A DNA stretch of 64,000 bases. Source: Tethya wilhelma (Eukaryota > Porifera > Demospongiae > Tethyida > Tethyidae). Positions 21,789-33,869 of this stretch are shown piece by piece. How positions within the stretch are numbered: position 1 is the first letter of the stretch; the number at the start of each line of letters is the position of its first letter. The position numbers and the translations under genes are program-made. The notes beneath the pieces were generated by a model that had not been told where the DNA came from, made no database searches, and worked only from the letters and a program-made list of their open reading frames with translations. Location: NCBI GenBank assembly GCA_964030475.1, contig CAXIPT010000013.1:971884-1035883 (forward strand). Direction: 5' to 3'.

Positions 21789-24180
21789 TTAGAAGAGAGA
21801 GACCCGAGAGGCAATGTCCAGTCTGTGCTGAGAGGCCCTCGACCTCTGCTCCTCTTCACCAGTGGCACCTTCACTCACATCATGAACTATGGAAATGAAC
21901 AATCATCTCACCATTATAATTAGCAAGAACACCATTAAACTTTCTTATTCTACAGATGCAATAATTATGACATTGCGGTAATACTTTCAACTATTGAAAT
22001 AAATGAATGTGTAAAAAGCTCACCCCACTCTGGCCCTCCTACTCCGCTAGTGGTGTAGTCCAACATGCTGCCATTCCACTGCTGATAGGGGTGGAGACCA
22101 AGAGGTGTGTGGATCCATTCTGACATCTCTCTGGCTGGCGGCCATCTTAGAGGCACTTGTGATGATGGAGCCTCACCAGGAGGAGAGCTACGCTGCTCAG
22201 ATGAAGTCGGGGTGAGCTGCTCAAGAGTGGTTTGAAGCTGTTGTAGATACTGCCCACTTCTTGAGCCAGGAATGTAAGATGAACTGCTGATACGACTGGA
22301 CAGGGTAACTAGTGTCGTTAAATCACGGATTTGTTCCACAGCAGAATCAGAGAGAACTGAGCCACAGTTCTCCAGAATGCTATAAAAATGGGATCTTTAC
22401 ACAATGCATGCACATCATAACAACAATCACCTACACATTCACAACAGCCATGGAGTAGTATCCTGGACAGTTCTTTGCTGTGTTGAGCAACCCTCTCCAG
22501 TCCAATGCTCCTCCATGGAGAAACCTGTCGCTAGTGGCTACAGCAGAAGAGACCCAACAACAATCACACTAGCCTGCTATGGTGGACACTGACTGGCTCA
22601 CCAGAGACATCAGCTCCACTGCTGGTGCATGGTGCAAGCACTGTGTCTTTCTGCAGTGTCAGCAATTTTCCCAGCCAGGCACCGAGATAGTCTCTTAATA
22701 CGATACAACCTAATGAACAGTATTAATAGTTGCTATGACAACTAATCATTGAGAGAGGACACCCCTTACATTCGGATTCATTAACTACAGTGATGAGTGC
22801 TGAGACTAGTCTCTGTTTGAAGGCTGGGTTGCTATTGGAGGCTGTGACGAGATGCTTGGCCCACATCTTCAGCTGGGAGTTATTGATGATGAGACTAGGG
22901 AAGGCATTCAAGTCACTCACATCGGGAGCTGGACGTGGGCAGATATAGAAACAATTATTGACAAAACAGGTAGTGACAATGCAACCAACCTTCTACATGA
23001 TGCTGTGAGGTAGAGGGATAGTGCAAGAGCTGTCTTCTCTTCAAGAGTTGGACCAGTTCTCCTGCGGTAGCACCAGTGAGAAGACGATCCAACTCCTCTT
23101 TAGTTTGGCACAGCCCTCTGGTCAGCTTCCACAGCTCGCCATACCCAACCACATTCTCCTGACCACCAGTGGGTGGAGTCTCATCATCGCCATGGTCACC
23201 AATAGTGAGACTCTGAGGCTCCCAATAGTTCACTCGTAACCATGACAATGAGAAGTGAGCTCCTGTCCTTAGAGCACTTAATGAGGGAAGCAGTTCATGA
23301 GTACCACAGTGTCGGAGGGCAACCAACCATGACGGAACATTGAACTACAACCAAGGAAAATTAATACATAAATTTGCTAGCATAATTGTCACACATTACA
23401 GTTGCATAATTGTAACTCCTTGACATGTTATAACTCACATCTGAGAGGTTATAACTCACATCTGAGAGGTTATAACTCACATCTGAGAGGTTATAACTCA
23501 CATCTGAGAGGTTATAACTCACATCTGTGAGGTTATAACTCACATGTGACAGGTTATAACTCACATGTGACAGGTTATAACTCACATCTGAGAGGTTATA
23601 ACTCACATGTGACAGGTTATAACTCACATCTGACAGGTTATAACTCACATCTGACAGGTTATAACTCACATATTTTACATGTGACAGTTATCATGTGCCA
23701 GTTACCTGAGCCACATTGGAAGCAATGTCACCATGGACTACATTTCTATTGGTCCTCACCATCTCATTCACTCCATTGATAAACCTACAGAGAATTTAAC
23801 TTAGTCTCAGCAAAGATGGATGTCAAACTGACAAACCTTGTAATGGCCATGGAGTATGTGAGATTGATGGATTGGAACACGCTCCTCTCTTGCTCGTCGG
23901 TCAAAACGCTCTCAATGAGGTCGGCAGTCATCTCCACGGCCATCGGCAGCCTCCCTCTAGCCTTCCAGGCCGCCACTCTCCCAACACCTTGCCTCATCAG
24001 CTCGCACTGCCTGCTGAACAACCAGCGGTATACCGTCTCCCATTCATCACGTGATATCCACGGACAGTAGACACCTGCTGCTGTTGGAGTGGAAGGTAAC
24101 GAGCCAATAGCTGAACTAGCCGACCAGATTGGCTTAACGTGCTTGAAACCAAAACTAGCTGACGTCCAGCTAGTGTTCAT
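21789..24180 (-). CDS. LAS1L: LAS1L / Las1, pre-rRNA ITS2 endonuclease
   Basis: Las1 is the HEPN nuclease that cuts ITS2 with NOL9/Grc3. The start MNTSWTSASFGFKHV leads to WISRDEWETVYRWLFS, RVAAWKARGRLPMAVEMTAD and LIESVLTDEQE, then YSMAITRFVNG, VPSWLVALRHCGTHELLPSL (the HEPN RhxxxH motif is RHCGTH) and LSWLRVNYWEPQ. Later exons carry a less conserved region. The C-terminus is W-P/L-rich (SEWIHTPLGLHPYQQWNGSML) with a last exon HDVSEGATGEEEQ...SLF and TAA at 21789-21791. One intron holds a 21-bp minisatellite (23425-23675). It is divergent with the OCRL-like gene. Confidence 0.93.
23425..23675. repeat. 21-bp minisatellite in LAS1L intron
   Basis: About eleven tandem units of GTTATAACTCACATSTGASAG with variation mainly at two positions. 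Because the unit is a multiple of three it stays open on both strands and makes spurious repeat ORFs (SYNLSDV-type). Confidence 0.9.
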
Positions 24181-24551
24181 CTTGAGCAACCACGTGGTGT
24201 GTTTGCTGACTCAGCAGTAAGTGCACGTGCCAATTATGCTGACTCAGCAAAGTATTAACGTTAGTTATTAAAACTTTCAAACCCCACCCACGTGACATGT
24301 TTTAATTAGTAGTCAACGTTGCAGCTCAGTGGTTTGAAGTTCAAGTGTCCTTGGTCTATCCATCGGATGTGCTTCTAGTGAGCCCCAGTCAAGCTTATCA
24401 ACAGTGAGTGTCTGTTAAAGACTTCGTAAATGAGCAGCTTATACTGAGCTACTTGAGTTTATGTACATCAATTAGCCTAAATTACTGGCCCAATTGTTTG
24501 CCTCTGACCTTGTAACAATGTTCTGCTGCTGTGTGTACTAGGAGGGAGACA
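24181..24551. promoter_or_regulatory. Bidirectional LAS1L/OCRL-like promoter with two MARE palindromes
   Basis: Two perfect TGCTGACTCAGCA 13-mers (24204-24216 and 24237-24249) lie 33 bp apart just upstream of the LAS1L start, with CACGTGG and CCCACGTGAC nearby. TGCTGA[GC]TCAGCA is the T-MARE site of Maf and CNC-bZIP factors. Function is inferred from the word. Confidence 0.5.
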
Positions 24552-25362
24552 ATGGAAGCCTCTCGACTCGTCCAGCAGCTGCTCAGGCCCACAGACACCT
24601 GTGTGATTGTATCCTACCGTTTTTATTGGTTTAAAGATGGAATAAATATTAATGCTGGTGAATTGTAAACATTGATGTCAGTTGGGTGTAGTTGTACACC
24701 TCACATGGCCTCAGAGATGTTTGCTAACATTGTCAGTACATTGTTAGTAGCTTGTATCTCTCTCTCTCTCTCTTTGTGTGTTCCTTGACTCCAGTAATGG
24801 CAGGCGGTACAGGGTTACCTGCTGGGACTACCGAGCCCTTCTCTCAGGACCTTTGCCGTCATCAAACATGAAGGGAGTGAGGAACATGCGTGAGTTGCCA
24901 CCAACCTCTCTCTCTCTTTCTGGAGTGTCTTTAGTGTAGCTAGTGAGATAGGAAGGGGCAGTCATTTCTTAGCAGCTGTAGAGCATCAGTTTCATAATGC
25001 ATGTGTATTTAATCGCCATTGTACCAACAGCACCTTCCTACCACCTGACATATCTTTCCCTTCAGGCTGTTCCTGTTTGAAATGGACACCCTGTCTTCTC
25101 CAATGGCCATCAGTTCAACAGTCTACTACCCAATTAGAGGTTCATTCAGTGCTCAGAATCAGAGTAGGTCCTACAACTCATTGTACGAACAAGTGTTTAT
25201 TAAAACGCCTACTCTTTCTCTCTCTCCTAGCTACTCAGTCCAACCATTGTCAGCTCCTGTTGAACAATGGAGAAGGCTCCTCCCTGGTCCTGCAGCTGGC
25301 AGCAGACACCATCACTGCAGTCTTTATCTCTCAGCTTAACAAGGCCCTCCATCAATTCAGTG

Positions 25363-25409
<47 letters not shown>

Positions 25410-25410
25410 N

Positions 25411-25507
<97 letters not shown>

Positions 25508-26903
25508 GGAAGATGCAGTGGTGCTGTTCACAGTGTGTGTGGATGAGGACTTGGCCTGCCATCTCAACAGTGGCAGAGATAAGATTGAAGACATACTTGT
25601 GCTCCATTTAGAGAAAGGAAAAGATTTCTTCATCAGCGTGACGGGCAACTATCTTCCCTCTTGCTTTGGCTCATCTCTGGAGACCCTCATTCACCTCCAC
25701 ACCTACATCAGAGAGGTCCCTGTGGCACAGCTCGTGGACCTGGTAAGTCACACACACTGCACCTTGTGTGTAAGATGACCTTTGACCTTGTGTACAGTCA
25801 TCATCATGGGAGCAGTGTTCGTTGATCCAACCATCGGAGCCATCCCAGATAGTCCCGCCCCCTTTGGACATCCCCAAGGAGCTGTTCACACTGGTGGATT
25901 TCATCAAGAGGAAAAAAGGGCACGAAATGGTACGGTACTTATATAAGTATTTTTGAAAGAATGATGTAATGGTGATGTAATTGTCATACATGAAGTTATA
26001 ACTCATACATAATAGTTATGACTCACAAACAGTAATTATCATATTATAGCGGGAAATTTCCTATGGTGGAAATTTTTGTATTTTTTGTATGCTGTTTGAA
26101 TATACGAAAATTAAAACTGCGAAAATTTAACTTCTGTAGTGTGCACAATACGAGTGTGTGCCGTGTATACAAAATTTATTACTATAAAAATTTTTTGTGC
26201 CATGTTTTCACCATTTGTACGAAATTTTGCACCAATGAAAATTTCCCGCTATAATTTATGGTATGACTCCCACATCCACTGCAGGAGGGCCTTTTCACTG
26301 ATGGTGGTAGGAAGTCAGAGATGGAGGAGATTCGTCACGTCCTTGACACTGGAGGCAGGGAGCTGCCTGGCTCTGTCTTCTCCATAGCCTCCTCTCTGCT
26401 CACCTTCCTCTCTTCCCTGGCTGACCCAGTGGTGCCAGGGAGACTCCACTCCAGGTGCATGGAGGCCTGCAACAACACCACACTGTGTAAACAGGTGAGC
26501 CACCTGCTACATGGGCTTCTTACCCTGGATGATGTAGATTGAAATGGCTGCTCATTGTGTGTGTGTGTGTGTGTGTGTGTAGATCCTGGTTCAGATGCCT
26601 CAAGTTCACAAGCGGGTGTTTGTATTTCTTGTGACATTCATGAAATTCCTTCTCAAGTCGTCAGAACAAAATGGAATGGACGCCAAGTTCCTAGGTATGG
26701 TGTCTGTTGTGCTAGTAGTCACATGACTGTCACATGATTTAACATGATTGGTTTCAGCAACCATATTTGGTGAGGTGATGTTGCGTGCTTCCCTTACCGA
26801 GAGGCGGAGTTTCAACAAGAAGGCTCTCAACGCAATGAACCGCAAGAAGGCCACTTTTGTTCATCAGTTTATTATTAACGACCTCACAGTAACTTATAAC
26901 TAG
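24552..26903 (+). CDS. OCRL/INPP5B-like protein: PH and RhoGAP present, 5-phosphatase absent from the assembly
   Basis: Family members are PH, inositol-polyphosphate 5-phosphatase, ASH, RhoGAP proteins of endosomes, Golgi and cilia. Exons give [19 protein letters not shown], then [40 protein letters not shown] and [14 protein letters not shown], which is the N-terminal PH region. The next exon after the (TC)n tract at 25371-25504 starts in the second half of ASH ([47 protein letters not shown]). RhoGAP follows ([34 protein letters not shown]) and ends DLTVTYN with TAG at 26901-26903. The about 330-residue phosphatase and the front of ASH are missing exactly where an N (25410) sits in the repeat. 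Loss in the assembly is likelier than true loss. Confidence 0.85.
25371..25504. repeat. (TC)n tract with an assembly N
   Basis: About 130 bases of TC repeat with a single N at 25410. The tract runs directly into a 3' splice site (CTCTCAG). The domain gap in the surrounding gene falls here. Confidence 0.9.
26034..26264. mobile_element. MITE-like element, TACCRTATAGC-ended family, copy c
   Basis: In an intron of the OCRL-like gene. Left end CATATTATAGCGGGAAATTT and right end AAATTTCCCGCTATAATTTA...GGTA are inverted copies. The interior is AT-rich without coding content. Confidence 0.55.
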
Positions 26904-27050
26904 TTGATGCAAGCTAGAGTTAATTGGTTTACATTAGGACAATAATTATTATGATTTGTGGTGAGATTTTTAACAATGAAATGTGTTTTCTATTTTCCAG
27001 TGATATTCAAACTAAAGATGCATTGTGGTATGTTATTATGAAGATGTTGC

Positions 27051-29785
27051 TCAATGTTTAGAGTTGTAATTGCGCACTCTTCTAGTCTTGTTGCTGTGGC
27101 GTGCATGTGGTTTAGCCTCGACTGGTCTAGTTCTTTGAGCTAGTGGTCTTCTTTGCACTGGTGCCTTGTTCCCAACCAGCTCCAACTCAGGGGTAGAATG
27201 TCTCATGCCCCTGTCATTATCACTGTCCATCAGTTGATCCTCTGCTAGATGGAGCACCCTCTGGAGGGAGTCATGGCCGCCCATGAGGGAACACTCACTG
27301 AACTTTAACGACGACAATGACATGTCCAAAGTCTCCTCCTGATGCTTTCCAGTTAGAGTGCTGGCAGCAGCTGGACTGGCTTCCTCTCTAGATCTGTCAG
27401 TCAGCTCTACTTGAACAGACTTCTCAACGCACACAGGTCTCAACGGGCTCTCCTCCTTCTCTTCCAATTGCTGCTGCTGCTGTTTGGCTAGTTCTTCCTT
27501 CTCTTTGACCAGTGAAATGATGACCTTGGTTGCTTGGAGAAGTTTACCGTGCAGCTTTGTCTCTGGGACTTGACAAGCCTTCAACGTATACACCTACAAA
27601 TGAATGAAAGCACTGATGGTGCACAAGCCTTGGCACACTCATTGACAACTAGCTATAGCTAGTGCACTTGTATGCATATTATGATGATATTATTATATAA
27701 TATTATATTATACATGTATGAGTACTATATATGAGTCAATGTATTAGAAAATAATCACCTATAGGCACACAATAACACTGTCCGTACAGCCACCACCACA
27801 TGTCTGTGATGAAGCAGCAGGCCAACTAGCATGCATAAATAAACACGCATGTGTACAAAGACCATTAGTATACTGAGACTTATACAACAAGTCCCAGCTC
27901 AGTATGCCTGATCTGAGTCAGAGGCCTAGCACTGATGATCAATCATGATCCGCAGTGGTATCATTTGAAAGCTCTCATCACTCTGACCACAGTGGTGCCA
28001 GTCCCATTTCAATACGACCTTCCTAGGCTGAGATAGGCCTGGTAATGTGTTGCTGGGTTCTTGGTTTCTCATCACGTATGATGGTTTTAGGTTCTTGGTT
28101 TCNNNNNNNNNNNNNNNNNNNNNNNNNNNNNNNNNNNNNNNNNNNNNNNNNNNNNNNNNNNTAGTGGAGAACCCAAGAACCTTTCCCACTAAAACTAGTG
28201 GAGAACCCAAGAACCTTTCCCACTAAAACTAGTGGAAAACCCAAGAACCTTTTCTCAGTAAAACTACTGGAGAACCCAAGAACCTTTCCCACTAAAACTA
28301 GTGGAGAACCCAAGAACCTTTCCCACTAAAACTAGTGGAGAACCCAAGAACCTTTTCTTATTAAAACTAGTGGAGAACCCAAGAACCTTTTCCTGTTAAA
28401 ACTATTGGAGAACCCAAGAACTTTTTCCCATTAAAACTAGTGGAGAATCCAAGAACCTTTTCTCATTAAAATGAAGGCACTGAGGAGCTCTCAACTAGGT
28501 ACCACACCTATATGCATACAGTGTAAAAGAGTGTAACATAACTCAGTATCACTGAAAACTTCAAAACTACAGGCTATGATCCATCTAGTGGCCCGCATAG
28601 CTAACACGGCTATGGTGAAGCAGCACGCTACAGACTATAAACCACATGAGCTCTGCTACGGTTAGGTACATGCATTGGAATGCTCAGCTGCCGTCAAAGT
28701 CTAGCACTGAGCTGGGCCTCAGTAAGAGCCTAGCTAACCACAGCCATATGCATTAGCTATAATGATCTATAGCTTGTGTAAAGTCTTTGCACGCCCTATA
28801 TGCTTACATAGAAAGCAGACCAACTCATGTCTGTCTTGCCAAACAACACTAACCAACAGCCATGCATGCAAAGAGCCATGCAGCATTGGACCTCAGCAAC
28901 ACAAACTCTATTTAAACGTACACCAAATTAGTAGGCGTGGCCTCGAAGCTAAGCGCTCAAGGAAGCAAAAAAGCCTCAAAACTCAAGAACTACAGTGTTT
29001 TGGACAGGAAGTACAATCAATTTTGTCGCTAGAGCTGTCTTTCTTGAGATTTCGATGGGACAGACAGACAGACAGACAGACAAAACGACTACCGTAACCC
29101 TCTGCACATGCTACGCACGAGCCGAGGCTTAATAAGACCGCATTATAATGATGTAGTTCCTTTTGCATGATCTTTACACATTCACCTTTTCTCTCTCGGC
29201 TTTCAGTTCTGCCTTGAGTTGTTCCCTGTGTGTCTTCATCTGTGTCACCTTCAGCTCCAGAGTGGTGTTCTCCCTCTGTAAGGTGGCGATGGTGTCACTC
29301 AGAGCTATCAAATGACTCTGGTGCTGTTTCCTCGGCACACCGCCAGGGGAAGGGGGTTTCCCTAGGCTCCGTAATCTCTCTTCTAGCTGTCGATTCTCTG
29401 ATTTCAAACGACTCATTTCACTTTCCAGGTGCTCTGTGTACCCTTTGGTTGCCATGGCAGCGTCCCTATTAGTGACCTCTTCCATATCATGTCTCATTTG
29501 TTCAATGATAGTCTGCAATTCTTTGTTTTGTTGCCGAAGCTGGGTCATGTGATCAGTCATGTGACATTCACTGGCCAAACCATGTTTGTTTAGTGTTGCT
29601 ATGGCAACATCTCTTTCTTGTCGGACTCCTTGTAAGTCAGTCGTCAGTTTTTCAATCATTAATCGTGATTCTTTGACCTCTGACCCCAGCTGTGAGTGAG
29701 TGATGCATGTATAAGAACACACATAACATGATTTGGCCATTCCTATGTTGTATTACATTTCTAGCCAATGTTTTTTTGTTCTATT

Positions 29786-29843
<58 letters not shown>

Positions 29844-31857
29844 TCTCTCTCTCTCACCTTATCCCTGGAGGATGTCAGCTGTTGAATGATGAGCTGGTGT
29901 TTGGAGTAGACTTGTCTCTCGCACTCTCCCAGCCTCTGCTCCCAGTCCAGTTGCAGCTGAGCCTTCGATATCTCCACACTTTTCTCTCTCTCCCTAGCTG
30001 CTACCATCTCTTCTCTGTACCTACATAACCATCACTAGCAGTATGCATGTGCAGCTCCATGCCAACATGTCTTACTGGTCAACATCCGTGGTTTGCTGAC
30101 TCAGCTCTTCTCTGAGCCTCTCAATGGTTGTCTGTAGTGATTGGATCTGGACATCTCTAGCTACAATCTCTTGAGTGAGCTCACCAGTGGAGGAGTTAGC
30201 TACTGCCTGCACCTCTGCTAGCCTCTCCTTCAGCCTACGATCAACACATACAATGAATAAACCAAATTGAGAGGGGGTTCCTCCTACCTCTGTATTTCAC
30301 CATCTTTCTCTTTCCTCTCGTCCTGCCTCTGCCACTGCACTCTGCGACTCTCTCTCTCCCACTCTCTCTTTAACTCCATCACTTGTCTCTCCAGTTCACC
30401 TTCCCTGCCGCTATGAGCCTTGGAGGAACAAATATATCAACAAACAATATTAGCTGAAGATATTACTAGCTAGATTTATAAACCAACTTCTTTTGCAGCT
30501 CTTAAAACACTCTNTCCTCCTACCTCTGTATTTCACCATCTTTCTCTTTCCTCTCGTCCTGCCTCTGCCACTGCACTCTGCGACTCTCTCTCTCCCACTC
30601 TCTCTTTAACTCCATCACTTGTCTCTCCAGTTCACCTTCCCTGCCGCTATGAGCCTTGGAGGAACAAATATATCAACAAACAATATTAGCTGAAGATATT
30701 ACTAGCTAGATTTATAAACCAACTTCTTTTGCAGCTCTTAAAACACTCTCTTTCTCTCGCACTAAATGATCCAATTCAGCACGTCTATGTGAGGGGGAAA
30801 GTAGATATTTTGTGAATAAAATGCACATGACAGTAAGAATAATGCACACATACCTTCTTTCAAACTCCTCCTGCTGTGTCTTGGCCAGACTCAGTGAGTG
30901 GTCCAGCTGTGTCTGCACATCGGCCAGTTTGCCATGGAGGGTGCTTCTCTCATCCTCTAGCCTCCATTCTTGCTCTCTCACCGTCTTCCTCAGTCTCTCC
31001 ACTTCAGCATCTCCTTCTTGAGCGCACTGCTGACTCAGCATCTTTGCTGATTCAGCTTGTTCAAGTTCTCTGCTTACAACTCTCAGTTGCTTCTCTTTAG
31101 AGAGAATGGCAGCATTCAGTTGAGTGTGCTTTAATTGGAACTCATGTTCCCTTCGTTTCAGCAACTCTTCAAACTGTGCTGTTAGCTGTTCTTTCTGAGT
31201 GGCCATTTCTCCCTCTACCTCTAATAGCCTCTGCTCCAGCTGCCTCTGAAGTCTCTCCAGCTTGTCTCTCTCACTCTCCACCTCTCTCTGACTAGCACTC
31301 CTGCAACCATTACCCTAATACAACACTGGTACACATGTGGTTACCATGGCAACACACCTAATGGCATCCATTTGTAGCTGAAGCTGTTCAATTCGTTTGA
31401 TGTAATGCACTTTGACCTCATCCAGAGCCTGTTTACTGTGTGCTACATCGCCATGGAGACCATCCACAGTCACCTAGAGAGGTAGATTCAAATGACATTG
31501 ACACAATAATTGGAGGGGCTGACAGCTGTCCTACTCTCAGTTGGCTGTTCTCTGCCAGCAGTGAACTGACGACTCTCTTTAGTTCAGTGAAGACACTCTC
31601 ATATCGACCCAGCTCAACATCTCTCTCTGACAACAGCCTCAGGTTGTAATCAAAGTCCTCCTGCAGTTGGGCCATCTTCTGCCTCTCTGTGCACAGCTCC
31701 TGGTGGATGCCTGTGTGCAGTCATGATACAATCAATGTTAGTGTATTTATTTTGATCTCCAACCTCTCAATGTCTCATGGACGACTTGAGCTTTCTTCTG
31801 CTTGAGTTCTTCCAGTTCCTTCTCTTTCTCTGCAGTCAGTTCGTCCAAGGTGGCCAT
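27051..31857 (-). CDS. CCDC57: CCDC57-like coiled-coil protein
   Basis: CCDC57 is a centriole/microtubule-associated coiled-coil protein. The start MATLDELTAEKEKELEEL leads to MAQLQEDFDYNLRLLSERDV, LGRYESVFTELK, KRREHEFQLKHTQLNAAILS, RRAELDHLVREKESVLRAAKE, QLQLDWEQRLGECERQ, the segment LKSENRQLEERLRSLGKPP, and a last exon (27600-27051) ending RNYNSKH with a poorly conserved Arg-rich tail (QRRPLAQRTRPVEAKPHA). Almost the whole protein is predicted coiled coil. An exon at about 30300-30420 is present twice because of a 235-bp duplication around an N (30514), so exon count is unreliable. A 1.5-kb intron holds a minisatellite and an N gap. The start is about 50 bp from RABL3. Confidence 0.85.
28103..28161. 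other. Assembly gap (59 Ns)
   Basis: A run of N at the left edge of a minisatellite in a CCDC57 intron. The sequence left of the gap carries the repeat motif (GGTTCTTGG) in the opposite orientation to the array on the right. Confidence 1.
28162..28470. repeat. About 34-bp minisatellite
   Basis: About nine tandem copies of a unit beginning AGTGGAGAACCCAAGAACCT and ending in CTAAAAC, with small changes in the CCTTTCCCACT / CCTTTTCTCAT part. Located in a CCDC57 intron, next to the 59-N gap. Confidence 0.9.
30279..30749. repeat. Exact 235-bp direct duplication separated by one N
   Basis: 30279-30513 and 30515-30749 appear identical base for base, joined by a single N at 30514. The unit includes a CCDC57 exon and its flanking introns. 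Identity over exon and intron plus the N points to an assembly artefact from unmerged overlapping contig ends. Confidence 0.9.
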
Positions 31858-31908
31858 CTTCAAAACTTGGGGGGCGTGGCGTCACATTGACCACACCCAC
31901 TGATGCTA

Positions 31909-33199
31909 ATGGCTGCAGAGAATGTAAAGAAAGTGAAGCTGCTTGTTCTCGGCAACACTGGTGAGTGGGACCGTCGGAGTGGCAGTGGTTAGGTTCAATG
32001 TCTGTTGTGTGTGTCCACCTAGGTGTCGGTAAGACTAGTCTGGTCCACCTCATCTGTCAAAAGGAGGCTCTCAGTAACCCCTCGTGGACGGTGGGCTGCT
32101 CCGTCAATGTCAAGGTACACTTCACTGGGGGTGGGGGGACCCGCTGTTGTTGTTAGAGGCTCATTATAGTGTGACTCACTGTGTTGTATGTGGTGCAGCT
32201 TCACGATTACGGCCATGCTCCTTCGTCTTCTTACTTCCTGGAGTTCTGGGATGTCGGAGGCTCTCCAGCTCACAAGAAGGGAAGACAGGTCTTCTACCAG
32301 AACACCAATGGTATGCTGTGAAAGTTCAATGTGAGGTCGGTCAGTGTGCCTGTCTTGCAGGGTTGATATTGGTGCATGATTTGACCAATCGGAAGTCTCA
32401 CAGCCATCTCTCAAAATGGCTGGCAGAGTTTCACCAGCACAGCAAGCCAGGCAGCGGTAGAACGACCCTCACTAGCAGCTTAGGAGCGCTCTCTGACTCA
32501 CTGAGACTAGAGTATGTGTGCAGTCTACATACATTGTAGTCTCCTTCTTTCCAATGATACAACACTTTTTTGTGTGCTCCACTGCAGTAGTTTGGACTAT
32601 GACCCCGAGAGATTTGCAGACCAAGAATTACCAATTTTGATTGTCGGCACAAAACTGGTACACTATATCTTTGTGACATTGCCATAGTTACACAAATACA
32701 CATGACATTGTACATTGTATAGGATCAAGTGAATCCATCAGTTCAAAGCAAGACCTCCTCTTCTTCTCCTAGCAGAATGTCTGGAGCAGCCACCATCTCC
32801 GTGGTAAGAGAAGCTAGGGTATTGTAATTGAGTGTGTTCTGACAAACTGTGTTTCAGGATTGTACTAATTCAAGGCAGTTTTCACTGGACTCTCAGCAGA
32901 TGGTGGAGCTGAACAAATTCTTTGACAAGGTAGTAAATGCAATCACGTGATAGTCACATGACCTGCTCCACCGTTCTCACATTAGGTTATTGAAAGACGA
33001 TTCTTTCCTTCTACCCAACACCACCACATGGTCAGTTACCACGGCAACACACCTAAATTATATTTTAAATGTTCCACTGTTTGTATCTTTGTGGTTCAGT
33101 AGACAGGACCTGGTTCATCAGAGAGGCCACGCCCATCACTGGCCCGGAGAATATCATCAAACACTTGAAACAACTTCAATCAAATATCTCAAAACATAG
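31909..33199 (+). CDS. RABL3: RABL3-like small GTPase
   Basis: RABL3 is an atypical Rab-like GTPase. From the second ATG (31909; an in-frame ATG also at 31903) the protein reads [28 protein letters not shown], so the P-loop is GNTGVGKTS. Switch-region hallmarks [18 protein letters not shown] and [23 protein letters not shown] and [11 protein letters not shown] (guanine-binding TKLD) follow. Downstream come [12 protein letters not shown] and [16 protein letters not shown]. The 3' end is unclear: a frame with [14 protein letters not shown] resembles the family C-terminus but is one base out of phase with the preceding exon. Read-through instead gives a stop at 33100-33102. Divergent with CCDC57, about 50 bp apart. 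Confidence 0.9.
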
Positions 33200-33297
33200 C
33201 CTAATATATACTGCAGTCATGAAAACTTTATATCTATATCTGTGCCTACAAATTATACTGTTCAGCTGGTGTTTCTGCATGTCTAGAAACAAAGGGG

Positions 33298-33785
33298 TTA
33301 TACTTTCAGTTTTGTTGCTTGAAATGGTCCGAATGTGAACAGCCGAATCAGCACTAATGCCAGTCCCACGATTGCCCCTCCCATGTCAGCCACACCCTCT
33401 CCTATGCCATAGTGAGTGTAGATAGCTCCGATCATTATGACTAGGAGCACCTCGTTGGCTAGCAGAGAGAGACGAGCCATTCCTGAGACGAGTAGGCCTA
33501 TACAGATCAGCTCAGTCCCACCAACCAGGATCCTGTAGAGGTCAGGATCAAGGCCCAACATACTGATGGGGTACACTCCAACGTAGGTAGCAAACTTAGT
33601 TTTCTGGAAAATAAAAATAAAACAAAGGTAAGCTATCATGTGACTTTAGACTGACAAATTCTGACCATTTCATTATGAATGTCTTGGCCAAGGATAGTTG
33701 TTAGTTTGGCAAAGCCAGCAAAGCCGAACAGAAGAACCAGTAGTCCAGTAGAGACCAAGTGAACAATCCTTTGAATGGACGCCAT
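33298..33785 (-). CDS. Small four-helix membrane protein, TMEM35/DoxX-like
   Basis: Two exons: MASIQRIVHLVSTGLLVLLF GFAGFAKLTTILG...NEM, then KTKFATYVGVYPISMLGLDP through three more hydrophobic segments (ILVGGTELICIGLLVSGMA, LLANEVLLVIMIGAIYTHYG, GGAIVGLALVLIRLF), ending FQATKLKV. The total is about 145 aa with four membrane helices. The first-helix AKLT followed by a long polar loop and G-x-E in helix 2 resembles the TMEM35/DoxX-like fold (ER chaperones of acetylcholine receptors in animals). Assignment rests on topology and few residues. It diverges from the lysozyme gene with an NRF1-type site between them. Confidence 0.6.
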
Positions 33786-33829
33786 GTCAGCGAGCGGCAG
33801 ACCCTCCTAGTTTTGCACTAATGATCAAT

Positions 33830-33841
33830 TGCGCATGCGCA
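33830..33841. promoter_or_regulatory. NRF1-type palindrome in bidirectional promoter
   Basis: TGCGCATGCGCA lies centrally in the 84 bp between the TMEM35-like start (33785, -) and the lysozyme start (33870, +). Confidence 0.6.
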
Positions 33842-33869
33842 GTTGCATATTCATTTCTACACGAAAGAG

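Noticed and set aside
23361..23779. Repeat ORFs (SYNLSDV and TGYNSH types) in the LAS1L intron
   Set aside because: Product of the 21-bp minisatellite within an intron; real exons lie on both sides.
25077..25778. A 233-codon ORF running through the (TC)n tract
   Set aside because: It reads Ser-Leu repeats from the microsatellite and is in the wrong frame for the PH exons; the real gene is spliced around the tract.
23425..28470. Possible CRISPR arrays at the tandem repeats
   Set aside because: Units are contiguous without unique spacers and lie in animal introns, so they are minisatellites.
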